From assembly GCA_038396625.1 (NCBI GenBank), contig CP121688.1, positions 2,542,001 through 2,606,000 on the forward strand: DNA of 64,000 nucleotides, in the 5' to 3' direction. This document shows, piece after piece, positions 52,711 to 61,069 of this stretch. The first letter of the stretch is position 1; each line of letters opens with the position of its first letter. Origin of the DNA: G038396625 sp038396625 (GTDB lineage Bacteria > Bacillota > Clostridia > Peptostreptococcales > Thermotaleaceae). The position numbers were made by a program, and so were the translations under genes. Below the pieces are notes generated by a model. The model was not told the DNA's origin. It saw only the letters and a program-made list of their open reading frames with translations, and did no database searches.

Positions 52711-53241
52711 CTATTTAGTAATTTCTGTGCCCAAAGCATTGTTAAATCTGTTAAAATAATTAAATGTTCCTACTACGCAAGCAATTTCAATAATTTCTCC
52801 TTCATCAAAATATCCTCTTAGTCGATTCCACAAATCATCGGTCACATTGTTAGAATCTTTGGTCATTACCTCTGCAAACTCTAAGGCTACTTTCTCCCTT
52901 TCTGTAAAAAGTTCTGGATTATCTTCTTTATCTGCCATTGCATAAATGGCTTCTTCTGATACACCAAACTGTTTTGCCAAAACAGTATGAGACGCCAGTC
53001 AGTATTCACATTGATTCATTTGGGATACCTTTACAGCTACCATTTCTTTTAGGCGAATATCTACGGTTCCTGTGTTTAGTACTGTGGAAAAATGCTTAAA
53101 CGCAGTTTTTAATAATTCTGGTCGATGGGCTAAGGTTTTAAACATATTGGGAATATTTCCCCGTTGCTTTAAAAAAGCTTGAAATATCTCTTGACTTTCA
53201 TGATCTACTTCATGTAGTTCTAATGGTCTTATCCTTCCCAT
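52711..53241 (-). CDS. AhpD-like (carboxymuconolactone decarboxylase family) peroxidase-related selenoprotein
   Basis: Two frames in the same register, 53241-53002 and 52998-52711, are separated by one in-frame TGA at 53001-52999. Reading it as selenocysteine gives a 176-residue protein with SQMNQCEYU-LASHTVLAKQF, where family members have CEYCLASHT. C78 and Sec81 thus form a CxxU redox pair in place of CxxC, with the conserved His three residues on. Everything else is intact: MGRIRPLELHEVDHES, IPNMFKTLAHRPELLKTAF, then FNYFNRFNNALGTEI. Fifteen bases after the TGA start lies ACTGTTTTGGCAAAACAGT, a hairpin fit for a bacterial SECIS. ATG 53241 has AAGGAGG upstream. Likely a peroxide- or thiol-redox enzyme. 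Confidence 0.82.
52968..52986 (-). promoter_or_regulatory. SECIS-like hairpin for selenocysteine insertion
   Basis: ACTGTTTT and AAAACAGT pair perfectly with GGC at the tip; the two G are bases 24-25 counted from the T of TGA, where SelB-binding loops of bacterial SECIS elements usually present G residues. Pairing extends by C-G and A-T beyond one mismatch. Confidence 0.7.
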
Positions 53242-53275
53242 ATTATTCCTCCTTGTCATTTGTTTTTATGTGAAA

Positions 53276-53992
53276 TTACAAAAGCTTCCCTTTTTGCTTC
53301 AAGTAATTTTTTAACTTTTCAGTGGAAGTATTCATCACCAGTTCTTCTGGCATGTCAATTTCCTTAAAGATTTCCATTACCGTATCAAATCTTCCCACAT
53401 CATAGCTTATATGTGCATCACTTCCTACAATCACTTTACAACCTATTTCTTTTGCTTTTCTTGCAATATAAACACAATTTTCTTTACTGCCTGTTCTGAC
53501 ATGAAAAGAACTATTATTAATCTCAATTAATACATTATGTTTTTTCGCAGCCTTCATCACTGCATCTACATTCATTGTATATACAGGATTACCTGGATGT
53601 CCAATAATATCTACATAGGGGTTCGACATGGCACCTATCACGGTCTTTGTATTGTCCTCCTGGGAACCACCTTTAATGCATAACTCATGAAGGCTAGCAA
53701 TGACAATATCTAATCTCTTTAGCACTTCTTCTTCCATATCTAAATTTCCTTGATAATCAATGATATTTGCCTCCACACCTCTTAATATTTCAATCCCCTC
53801 TATTGTTCTAGGAATCACTTGCATATTCCAAAAATGACCAACATGACATGTGCCAGGCATAGCTGGACCATGATCTGTTATGGCAACCATCTTCAAGTTT
53901 TTACTTTTTGCAGACTGTATGATTTCTTGCACTGTGCTGTAGGCATGCCCACTGGCAATTGTATGACAATGAGTATCTAGTATTAATCTCAT
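53276..53992 (-). CDS. PHP domain phosphatase (YcdX-like)
   Basis: This 238-residue PHP protein begins MRLILDTHCHTIASGHAYST and has metal ligands in DTHCHT, ITDHGPAMPG, ILRGVEANI, IASLHE, IIGHPGNP and VGSDAHISYDVG, the complete trinuclear set of the YcdX group. YcdX members hydrolyse phosphate monoesters; the substrate is unknown. ATG 53992 follows GGAGGTAG. It is followed after 34 bases by the selenoprotein on the same strand, so both could share a transcript. Confidence 0.92.
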   Translation of the reverse strand: MRLILDTHCHTIASGHAYSTVQEIIQSAKSKNLKMVAITDHGPAMPGTCHVGHFWNMQVIPRTIEGIEILRGVEANIIDYQGNLDMEEEVLKRLDIVIASLHELCIKGGSQEDNTKTVIGAMSNPYVDIIGHPGNPVYTMNVDAVMKAAKKHNVLIEINNSSFHVRTGSKENCVYIARKAKEIGCKVIVGSDAHISYDVGRFDTVMEIFKEIDMPEELVMNTSTEKLKNYLKQKGKLL

Positions 53993-54041
53993 GTTTGCTA
54001 CCTCCATTATTACTCTTTATATGGCGTTTTCATGCCTCTTT

Positions 54042-54746
54042 TTATGATGCTGAAGTCTCCTTTTGTTCCCATTCCCCTTCCCAATTTACACATCGAATAC
54101 CTTCTATTTTTCTGACATCCATAAATAAAGGATCTGCAGAAAATTGATAGGGTAATTTCATCACGATATCTACATGAAGACATATATAATGATCTTCATC
54201 ATAGGAGGACAAAGTAATATGTTTAATGGTGATCTTATGATTTCCTAATATGGTCCCAATATCTCCAATTAGTCCTGGTCGTTCAAAGCATAATAAATGT
54301 AAGGTTTTATACTTGTCTTTGAAAATATTTTTTTCAAGCAACCTCAAGCTTACCAAAGAAAATAATACAATACCAGCAGTTGTCAATCCCCCAATATAAT
54401 ACCCATTGCCTATAGCTAATCCGATACAACCACTTACCCACAAACTGGCGGCAGTTGTTAGGCCATGAATACTATTTCCTTGTCTTAGAATGGTTCCTGC
54501 TCCTAAGAAACCAATTCCACTGACTACTTGAGCAGCTAGCCTTGCTGGTTCTCCACCAGAACCATCTATCCCTAATCCTCTGAATCCATACATCGATATC
54601 AACATCACAAGAGCAGAACCTGCGGTAACCAAAATATGGGTTCTAAATCCTGCTGGTCTATTGTTTGCTTCTCTTTCTAATCCTATAAATCCTCCTAATA
54701 CACTAGCTAAAACAAGTCTTAAAACAATTTCATAATTATTAATCAT
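54042..54746 (-). CDS. MgtC/SapB family protein
   Basis: This 234-residue protein has four to five hydrophobic segments in the first 140 residues, with the MgtC signature LGGFIGLEREANNRPAGFRT and GIGFLGAGTILRQG. The C-terminal part (about 150-234) is an ACT-like domain (RPGLIGDIGTILGNHKITIK). In pathogens MgtC acts on F-type ATPase and Mg2+ homeostasis; in ordinary Firmicutes the role is unclear. ATG 54746 follows AAGGGGGACG. Confidence 0.9.
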   Translation of the reverse strand: MINNYEIVLRLVLASVLGGFIGLEREANNRPAGFRTHILVTAGSALVMLISMYGFRGLGIDGSGGEPARLAAQVVSGIGFLGAGTILRQGNSIHGLTTAASLWVSGCIGLAIGNGYYIGGLTTAGIVLFSLVSLRLLEKNIFKDKYKTLHLLCFERPGLIGDIGTILGNHKITIKHITLSSYDEDHYICLHVDIVMKLPYQFSADPLFMDVRKIEGIRCVNWEGEWEQKETSAS

Positions 54747-54775
54747 TATCGTCCCCCTTTGCACCGCTTCCATTT

Positions 54776-55717
54776 TTAGTATCCTTTCTCTACCTCTATC
54801 CTATTCTTTAACACTTCACCTTTAATATATCTACTCAAGTTTTCATAAATCATCTCAAATCTTCTTACATTTCCCATTTCTGAAATCCATGAATTATGGG
54901 GCGTAACGATGACATGCTCCAAATTCCACAAAGGGCTATCTTGGCTTAACGGCTCTTCTTCAAAAACATCTAGCGCTGCACCTCTTATCTTTCCTTGTTT
55001 CAAATAGGAAATCAAAGCTTTTTCATCAATAATACTCCCTCTAGATACATTGACCAAATACACTTGATCTTTCATCGCATTCATTGTATCTTTATTGATC
55101 AAATGATGGGTTTTAGCGGTATACGGAATGGTTAGTATCACCACATCACATTTTTTGAGCATTTCTTTCATGCTCCCCATTGGATAGCACGCATCAAAAT
55201 ACTTTACTTGTTTTCCTAGGGTGTTTAAACCTAAGGTCTTTACACCGAATCCTTGCAGTCTTTTGGCTGCTTCTATTGCAATACTTCCTGTACCTATAAA
55301 GCCTAGGGTCTTTCCATACAATTCCAATAAGGATTTATCCATTTTCCACTGTTTGTTTTGCTGTTGTGCATAAAGTTTTCTGCTATTTTTATACATTTCT
55401 AATACTTTCATTACGATCCATTCTCCCATGGGAATACTATAACCACCTTTATTATTGGTAAGGAGAATGCCTTTCGTCTTAATATAATCAAGAGGTGCTT
55501 GGTCAATACCGATGCTAGACAATTGTATCCATTTTAAATGCTTCATCTGTGTTATATCTAAGGTAGAAAAAGGATTGTAACATACCAAAACCTCAGCATC
55601 CTTGTTTTGGACATCTATTTTTGCTTCTCGTTCATGTACATAGCGTATTTCATATCCTAATGCACGAATTCGATTCATATTTTCATGTCCATAATCATAG
55701 GTAAATAATGCCTTCAT
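54776..55717 (-). CDS. D-2-hydroxyacid dehydrogenase (phosphoglycerate dehydrogenase-like)
   Basis: This 313-residue protein has the catalytic Arg in VNVSRGSIIDEKALI, Glu in LDVFEEEPL and His in VIVTPHNSWIS, with the NAD motif LGFIGTGSIAIEAAKRLQGF. The neighbouring region after strand 2 (GLNTLGK) lacks an acidic residue, which could mean NADP use. Substrate unknown. GAGGAG precedes the ATG. It overlaps no gene but ends 29 bases before the MgtC-like start. Confidence 0.9.
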   Translation of the reverse strand: MKALFTYDYGHENMNRIRALGYEIRYVHEREAKIDVQNKDAEVLVCYNPFSTLDITQMKHLKWIQLSSIGIDQAPLDYIKTKGILLTNNKGGYSIPMGEWIVMKVLEMYKNSRKLYAQQQNKQWKMDKSLLELYGKTLGFIGTGSIAIEAAKRLQGFGVKTLGLNTLGKQVKYFDACYPMGSMKEMLKKCDVVILTIPYTAKTHHLINKDTMNAMKDQVYLVNVSRGSIIDEKALISYLKQGKIRGAALDVFEEEPLSQDSPLWNLEHVIVTPHNSWISEMGNVRRFEMIYENLSRYIKGEVLKNRIEVEKGY

Positions 55718-55753
55718 CTTTATACTCCTCCCACGTCACATTCTTTCTTCAGT

Positions 55754-56911
55754 TCATTTATTTTTTCTAATGATTTTTTCAATGGGAACAATCTTCTGCT
55801 TTATAATATCTATTGCTTCTACTTGGATATTTAAATGTTTCATCATTTTATACATTACAAATTTTTCCCGATCTCTCACAATATTTATGACCACACCTTC
55901 TTTATTCATTCTTCCTGTACGTCCTGCTCTATGTAGATAATCAGTTTTATTTAATGGCAAATCCATATTAAAAATATGCGTAACCTCGTGAAAATCCATG
56001 CCACGTGTAAACAAGTCTGTGGTAACTAATATGTTTAATTTTCCCTTATTAAAATGATTTAACAAATGCTGTCGATCTTGGTTTTTGGTTCTTGTCTGTA
56101 TTCCTCCCACTGAAAATCCTTTCTTTTTTAATTCCTTTACAAATCTATCGACATTCTCATTTCTATTAATAAATATCAAGGATTTTGGAGGTTTTATCAC
56201 CTCTAGCAATTCTACTAAAGTATCTGTCTTCTTAGGATTTTTGCTAACAATATACTGATGAGTTATGGTCGATGGTACGGGTTGTATATGATCTAAGTTG
56301 ATAAATAAAGGTTCTTTCATTAAGCTATCTAATACCTTCTTTGCTTCCTTTGACATGGTTGCAGAAAAGCTTAGCAATTGTCTTTCTTTTAATGTACTTT
56401 TAATAATCATCTGTACCTTATCCTGTAATCCTTGATCCAATATTTGATCGACTTCATCTAATGCCACAATTTTGACACCATGTAATTTAATCTTTTTAAG
56501 ACTTAAGATATGAACAAGCCGTCCCGGTGTAGCAATAATCAACTGTGGCTTACGTTTTAACTTTTCTAGTTGTCTTTCTAAGTTCATACCTTCTACCAAA
56601 GCTTCTACAACAATCTCTGTATCTTTTATCACGTATTCTACTTCCTTTTTGATCTGAAGACTTAATTCTCTACTAGGTGCTAATACCAACATTTGCACTT
56701 CTTTTTTAGATGGATGTATTTGATCGATCATAGGTAATAAATAAGCCAGTGTTTTTCCTGTTCCTGTTTTGGCTTTCCCAATGACATCTCTTCCTTCTTG
56801 TATTAATGGAAATGTTTCTGCCTGTATCTTCGTAGGTTCAGTTATGTTGCTATCTTGTAAATTTTTTTCAATGAAATGTTGAAACCCGTAATCTTTAAAT
56901 GTCTTTTTCAC
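55754..56911 (-). CDS. DEAD/DEAH-box RNA helicase
   Basis: This protein of about 385 residues has all core motifs: Q motif (TEPTKIQAETFPLI), Walker A AKTGTGKT, PSREL, TPGRL, DEVD in place of DEAD, SAT (SFSATM), and the C-terminal TRGMDF and HRAGRTGR. No extra RNA-binding domain follows the core. It likely acts in RNA unwinding or ribosome assembly, with cold response. GTG 56911 is preferred because AAGGAG lies nine bases upstream and it directly precedes the conserved KKTFKDYGFQ; the longer open frame begins in non-coding DNA. Confidence 0.93.
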   Translation of the reverse strand: MKKTFKDYGFQHFIEKNLQDSNITEPTKIQAETFPLIQEGRDVIGKAKTGTGKTLAYLLPMIDQIHPSKKEVQMLVLAPSRELSLQIKKEVEYVIKDTEIVVEALVEGMNLERQLEKLKRKPQLIIATPGRLVHILSLKKIKLHGVKIVALDEVDQILDQGLQDKVQMIIKSTLKERQLLSFSATMSKEAKKVLDSLMKEPLFINLDHIQPVPSTITHQYIVSKNPKKTDTLVELLEVIKPPKSLIFINRNENVDRFVKELKKKGFSVGGIQTRTKNQDRQHLLNHFNKGKLNILVTTDLFTRGMDFHEVTHIFNMDLPLNKTDYLHRAGRTGRMNKEGVVINIVRDREKFVMYKMMKHLNIQVEAIDIIKQKIVPIEKIIRKNK

Positions 56912-57283
56912 TTTGTATTTCTCCTTTTTTATTGAATATGTATATATTATACCGTTTAAACGAAATAAAAAATACATTTTATTAAAATCCCCCACTTGCA
57001 CACAGCAAAGCGGGGGACACTTTACATTAATCGTTTTCATACAAAATGTAATTGACTAGATTCCTTATGATTTATCTAAACCTAGTCTCAAAATAGAAGC
57101 CCGTATACTTACACATGTTTCCTTCCTTTTTTCAATATATTCTTATAGAATGTATTCTATGTCAATATCTTCATTCCTCTATCTTTTCATAGATTTTCTC
57201 AATATTTATTGTAAGTTTTAGTTCCATTTTGAAATATTCTGCATAGATTAATAGTATCAGTATAAAAATGAGGTGAATAAATT
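56912..57283. other. intergenic region between divergent helicase and spore genes
   Basis: 372 bases without a gene. Promoters of both divergent genes must lie here. CATAGATTA at about 57242-57250 faintly resembles a sporulation mother-cell -10 element before the SleB-like gene, but I cannot assign it with confidence. Confidence 0.35.
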
Positions 57284-57727
57284 ATGGCCTATTCTTACCG
57301 AGAATTATTAGCAAGAATCATTAAGTGTGAAGCTGGCGGTGAAGGTGATGACGGCATGAAAGCAGTTGCGACTGTTGTTATGAATAGAGTAAGGGTTCCC
57401 TATGGAGAATATCATCGCGTAGGTCAAGGAGATGTCCGAAAAGTGATCTATCAAAAAGGTCAGTTTGATTGTGTTCGCTCTGTACTTGGTGGAAAACCCA
57501 ATCCCCAAACTATTTGGGCCAGTCCACCAGAACAAATACATTATGATATTGCTGATTGGGCTCTTGCAGGTAACAGATTGTTCACTGTAGGATATTCCTT
57601 GTGGTATTTTAATCCTTTCATACCTACATGTCCTTCTACATTTCCTCGAAATGGTACAGGATCTTTGCAGGTAAGGGTACAGCAGCACTGTTTCTACAAC
57701 CCTACGGAACTTTATGCCCAAACTTAA
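57284..57727 (+). CDS. cell wall hydrolase, SleB/CwlJ family
   Basis: This 147-residue protein is one hydrolase_2 domain. It starts MAYSYRELLARIIKCEAGGE with the catalytic Glu in EAGGEG, followed by GMKAVATVVMNRV, GQFDCV, and the C-terminal HCFYNP. No signal peptide and no peptidoglycan-binding domain are present, as in CwlJ. This enzyme digests spore cortex during germination. In Bacillus CwlJ needs GerQ, and here a GerQ-like gene is the next one downstream, 134 bases away, which strongly supports a CwlJ-GerQ pair. GAGGTGAAT precedes the ATG. Confidence 0.92.
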   Translation: MAYSYRELLARIIKCEAGGEGDDGMKAVATVVMNRVRVPYGEYHRVGQGDVRKVIYQKGQFDCVRSVLGGKPNPQTIWASPPEQIHYDIADWALAGNRLFTVGYSLWYFNPFIPTCPSTFPRNGTGSLQVRVQQHCFYNPTELYAQT

Positions 57728-57861
57728 TTTCTATTCGATAAAAAAATCTATTTCGTCAATTCGCTAGTGGTTAAAATATTATAGACTTATTCACATAAAT
57801 TCAATATACCTACAATTTTCTATTTCTAAATAAGCACAAATATAATTAAGGAGGATGATTT

Positions 57862-58293
57862 ATGTTTCACAATCCATATCTAAACAATTTTTATCCAAGG
57901 ATGCCTATGTATCCATCACAGCCTAATGTACCACCATCACCAATGCCACCCTATACACCAATGCCTGCACCACCTTATACCCCAGGAACTACGCCAACAC
58001 CACCCTATACACCCGAACCCACACCAGCCCCAGATTATACCACACCACCAGATTTTGAATACGAACCTGGCGCACCGGTGGAGACAGATATAAGTTATAC
58101 ACAAGGATATCTGAGAACGCAAATCGGTAGATACGTAAAAATTGAATTCTTGATTGGTACCAATATGCTAATTGATAGAGAAGGAACTTTAGTAGATGTG
58201 GGCATCAGCTATGTCATTATTCGTGAACCTGAAACCGATGATTTAGTTTTATGCGATATCTATGCTATAAAATTTGTAAGGATTTTCTTTTAA
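57862..58293 (+). CDS. GerQ-like spore coat protein with Pro-rich N-terminus
   Basis: This 143-residue protein has a Pro/Tyr-rich N-terminal half with repeated PPYTP units (at about residues 33, 42 and 53) and a C-terminal GerQ/YwdL-like domain, DISYTQGYLRTQIGRYVKIE, continuing with GTNMLIDREGTLVDVGISYV and IIREPETDDLVLCDIYAIKF. In Bacillus GerQ is cross-linked by transglutaminase and is required for CwlJ activity. AAGGAGG precedes the ATG. A terminator follows at 58316-58360. Confidence 0.8.
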   Translation: MFHNPYLNNFYPRMPMYPSQPNVPPSPMPPYTPMPAPPYTPGTTPTPPYTPEPTPAPDYTTPPDFEYEPGAPVETDISYTQGYLRTQIGRYVKIEFLIGTNMLIDREGTLVDVGISYVIIREPETDDLVLCDIYAIKFVRIFF

Positions 58294-58315
58294 TATCTGT
58301 TTTTTCACCCTTCCA

Positions 58316-58360
58316 TAAAAGAAAAGCTGCTACTTTCAAAAGTATGTAGCTTTTCTTTTA
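58316..58360 (+). terminator. terminator of the gerQ-like gene
   Basis: TAAAAGAAAAGCTGCTACTTT pairs (with one bulge) with its near-complement AGTATGTAGCTTTTCTTTTA around CAAA. The stem is 20 bases long. Confidence 0.8.
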
Positions 58361-58434
58361 TCTCTTTCACATAATCACCAAATCCTCTTTCTCCACATAT
58401 TTATATCTTAGATAATAGAGAAAGGTGGTGACCA

Positions 58435-59076
58435 ATGATGTTTTATTGTCCTTATATGCAGTCTCTTTATAGAAATGTGGCGATGCCGTCCTATGTAAGA
58501 ATTCTTCATGCATCTCCCGATGCACCTGCTGTAGATGTATATGCCAGTGGTAAATTGATTGCTTCAAACTTAAAGTATAAGGAATTTACACCCTATCTTT
58601 CACTCATTCCTGGCAAATATAGTGTTTTAGTTTATCCTGCTGGGACAACAACCACACCTGTGATTAATACCAGTATTGATGTTATGCCTGGTGGAAACTA
58701 TACAGTAGCTGCCACTGGCTTGGTCAAAAACATCAAACCTCTTGTTATACCAGACACAGCATCTCCTTTACAGCCTGGTAAAACACAAATAAAGTTTGTT
58801 CATCTATCACCTAATGCACCTATGGTTGATATAACATTGCCTGATGGAACAATTTTATTTAGAAACATTGAATTCAGAGAAATCAGTCCTAACTTAGTTG
58901 TAGCACCTGGAAACTATACTTTGCAAGCAAGAATAGCAGGAACAAATCAAGTCGTATTAAATGCTCCCAATCAATTGCTCAAACCCGATAGATATTATAC
59001 GGTATATGCAGTTGGCCTCGTAAACGATACACCCCCTCTACAAATACTCACAGCCCTCGATAAAAGCTCCTACTGA
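58435..59076 (+). CDS. DUF4397 domain-containing protein
   Basis: This 213-residue protein consists of two DUF4397 repeats (about 20-105 and 115-205), each starting with a V.[IF]LHASP.AP.VDV pattern (YVRILHASPDAPAVDVYASG and IKFVHLSPNAPMVDITLPDG) and ending with YTVYA.G. In other bacteria the domain is extracellular or surface-associated with beta-sandwich fold; no signal peptide is visible here, so spore-coat location is plausible given the neighbours. AAAGGTGGTG precedes the ATG. Confidence 0.88.
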   Translation: MMFYCPYMQSLYRNVAMPSYVRILHASPDAPAVDVYASGKLIASNLKYKEFTPYLSLIPGKYSVLVYPAGTTTTPVINTSIDVMPGGNYTVAATGLVKNIKPLVIPDTASPLQPGKTQIKFVHLSPNAPMVDITLPDGTILFRNIEFREISPNLVVAPGNYTLQARIAGTNQVVLNAPNQLLKPDRYYTVYAVGLVNDTPPLQILTALDKSSY

Positions 59077-59285
59077 TCATAATTTCTATCCTAATGGTAC
59101 CATTTATTGAGATCAAGCACAGCCTTGATCTCAATAAGTCTTATTTATATTGCAACAGTCATGCTAACTTTTATACTATTGTCATAAGTTTTTTAATACA
59201 ATTGAAACAAAATAGTATATAATTTTATTTAACACCTATTACTTTCAGTATTTAATAAACAAACTACATACAAAGAGGTGCTTAT

Positions 59286-61025
59286 ATGTTTCATAACAAA
59301 AACAAAAGTGGACGTAATAGAAAGCTTATTTTCAATAGAGATTTCGATAGCTTTGAATTTTTATTGGATAAATTGCCAGTGAATGGAGGCTTAACATCAA
59401 AAAAATATCCCTTAAAAGTTACGATTCTTTACATGACTTTTGGGATTTTGTGGGTATTATTTTCCGATACGCTTCTACACATATTAATTGATGATTCCCC
59501 ATTGTTAATAAGCTTCCAGATGTTGAAAGGTTGGTTATATGTTATCTTTACCGGAAGTCTCTTTTATCTACTTATTCAACACAGCATAAAAACAAATACC
59601 TATTGGCAAAAAATGTTGTGTGAAAGTTACAAAGACTTAGAACGCATTCATGAAGAATTGGTTGCTACAGAAGAAGATCTTCAAAACCAACTTCATACCC
59701 TTGAAAAAAGAGATGAAGAAATCTATTATTTGGCATACTATGACACCTTAACAGGATTACCCAATAGAACCTTCTTTAACGAAAAATTCTCAGAGGCCAT
59801 CATCAAAGCAGAACAACATCAACGTCAGCTAGCTTTATTATATATGGATCTAGATAACTTTAAAACAGTGAATGATACATTAGGCCATATGTTTGGAGAT
59901 CTTTTGTTGAAAAACGTTGGTGATTTACTCAAAAAACACATTGGTGAAATTCATACGGTAACCCGTATAGGTGGAGATGAATTTGTTATTTTGCTAGACG
60001 AAGTGAGGGATATCCATGAAGTAACCACGATTGTCGAAAATATCATCTCCTCTTTTCAAAATCCATGGATCTTAGATGACCGTGAGTTTTATATTACTCC
60101 TAGTATTGGTATCGCTATCTATCCAAATAATGGTGTAAATATCCATACATTGTTTAAAAATGCAGATATGGCCATGTATCATGCAAAACGAGAAGGAAAG
60201 AACAGCTATAGGTATTATACATCTTATATGAATCAACAATTAGTAGAAAAACTTGAGATGGAAAATCATTTAAGGTATGCACTAAAACGTAAAGAATTGA
60301 TGGTATATTATCAACCACAAATTGATGTTGTTTCAAATACAATGATTGGCATGGAGGCATTAATAAGATGGCATCATCCTTCTTTAGGCTTTATATCTCC
60401 TTTAAAGTTTATTCCTCTCGCTGAAGAGACAGGGCTTATTCATTCCATAGGCGAATGGGTATTGTGCACTGCCTGTTCACAAAATAAATTATGGCAAGAT
60501 AAAGGTTATCCTCCTTTAAAAATGTCTGTCAATCTTTCCGCGCGCCAGCTACAGCATCAAAATTTAGCGAGACAAATAGAAATGATATTACAAGAAACAA
60601 GAATGGATGCATCCTGGTTGACCTTAGAAATTACTGAAAGTTTGGCAATGAAAGATTTAGATAAAACCCTTATTATTTTAAAGGAATTAAGAAAGATGGG
60701 GATTCAAATTGCCTTAGATGATTTTGGTTCTGGCTATTCTTCATTAACCTATCTAAAAAAACTGCCCATCGATATATTAAAGATGGATAAATCCTTTGTT
60801 TATGACTGTATTGATTATTCCGATGATGCTGCGATTACAAAGGCAGTCATCGATTTAGCTCACGGTATGGACCTTAAAGTAGTAGCTGAAGGGGTAGAGA
60901 CCCCTGAACAATTGTCAACCCTAAAAAAACAACACTGCGATATTGCTCAAGGTTATCTTTTTAGCAAACCACTTCCTGCAAAGGATCTTGAAAATATGAT
61001 CATGCTAAATAATATACATCGATAA
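59286..61025 (+). CDS. membrane GGDEF-EAL protein (c-di-GMP synthesis/degradation)
   Basis: This 579-residue protein has two hydrophobic segments (about 45-70 and 78-98), a coiled-coil-like linker, a GGDEF domain (about 150-310) with intact GGDEF in TRIGGDEFVILLDEV, and an EAL domain (about 325-575) with intact EAL in GMEALIRWHHP, plus LDDFGSGYSSL and AEGVET. Both active sites look complete, so it may make or break c-di-GMP. GAGGTG precedes the ATG. It is convergent with the other GGDEF-EAL gene at 61070. Confidence 0.92.
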   Translation: MFHNKNKSGRNRKLIFNRDFDSFEFLLDKLPVNGGLTSKKYPLKVTILYMTFGILWVLFSDTLLHILIDDSPLLISFQMLKGWLYVIFTGSLFYLLIQHSIKTNTYWQKMLCESYKDLERIHEELVATEEDLQNQLHTLEKRDEEIYYLAYYDTLTGLPNRTFFNEKFSEAIIKAEQHQRQLALLYMDLDNFKTVNDTLGHMFGDLLLKNVGDLLKKHIGEIHTVTRIGGDEFVILLDEVRDIHEVTTIVENIISSFQNPWILDDREFYITPSIGIAIYPNNGVNIHTLFKNADMAMYHAKREGKNSYRYYTSYMNQQLVEKLEMENHLRYALKRKELMVYYQPQIDVVSNTMIGMEALIRWHHPSLGFISPLKFIPLAEETGLIHSIGEWVLCTACSQNKLWQDKGYPPLKMSVNLSARQLQHQNLARQIEMILQETRMDASWLTLEITESLAMKDLDKTLIILKELRKMGIQIALDDFGSGYSSLTYLKKLPIDILKMDKSFVYDCIDYSDDAAITKAVIDLAHGMDLKVVAEGVETPEQLSTLKKQHCDIAQGYLFSKPLPAKDLENMIMLNNIHR

Positions 61026-61028
61026 TCA

Positions 61029-61063
61029 AACCCTTCACAGCCTAATAAGACACTGTGAAGGGT
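61029..61063. terminator. bidirectional terminator between the two GGDEF-EAL genes
   Basis: ACCCTTCACAG pairs with CTGTGAAGGGT around CCTAATAAGACA, with a T-rich stretch following on the plus strand. Confidence 0.85.
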
Positions 61064-61069
61064 CTATTT

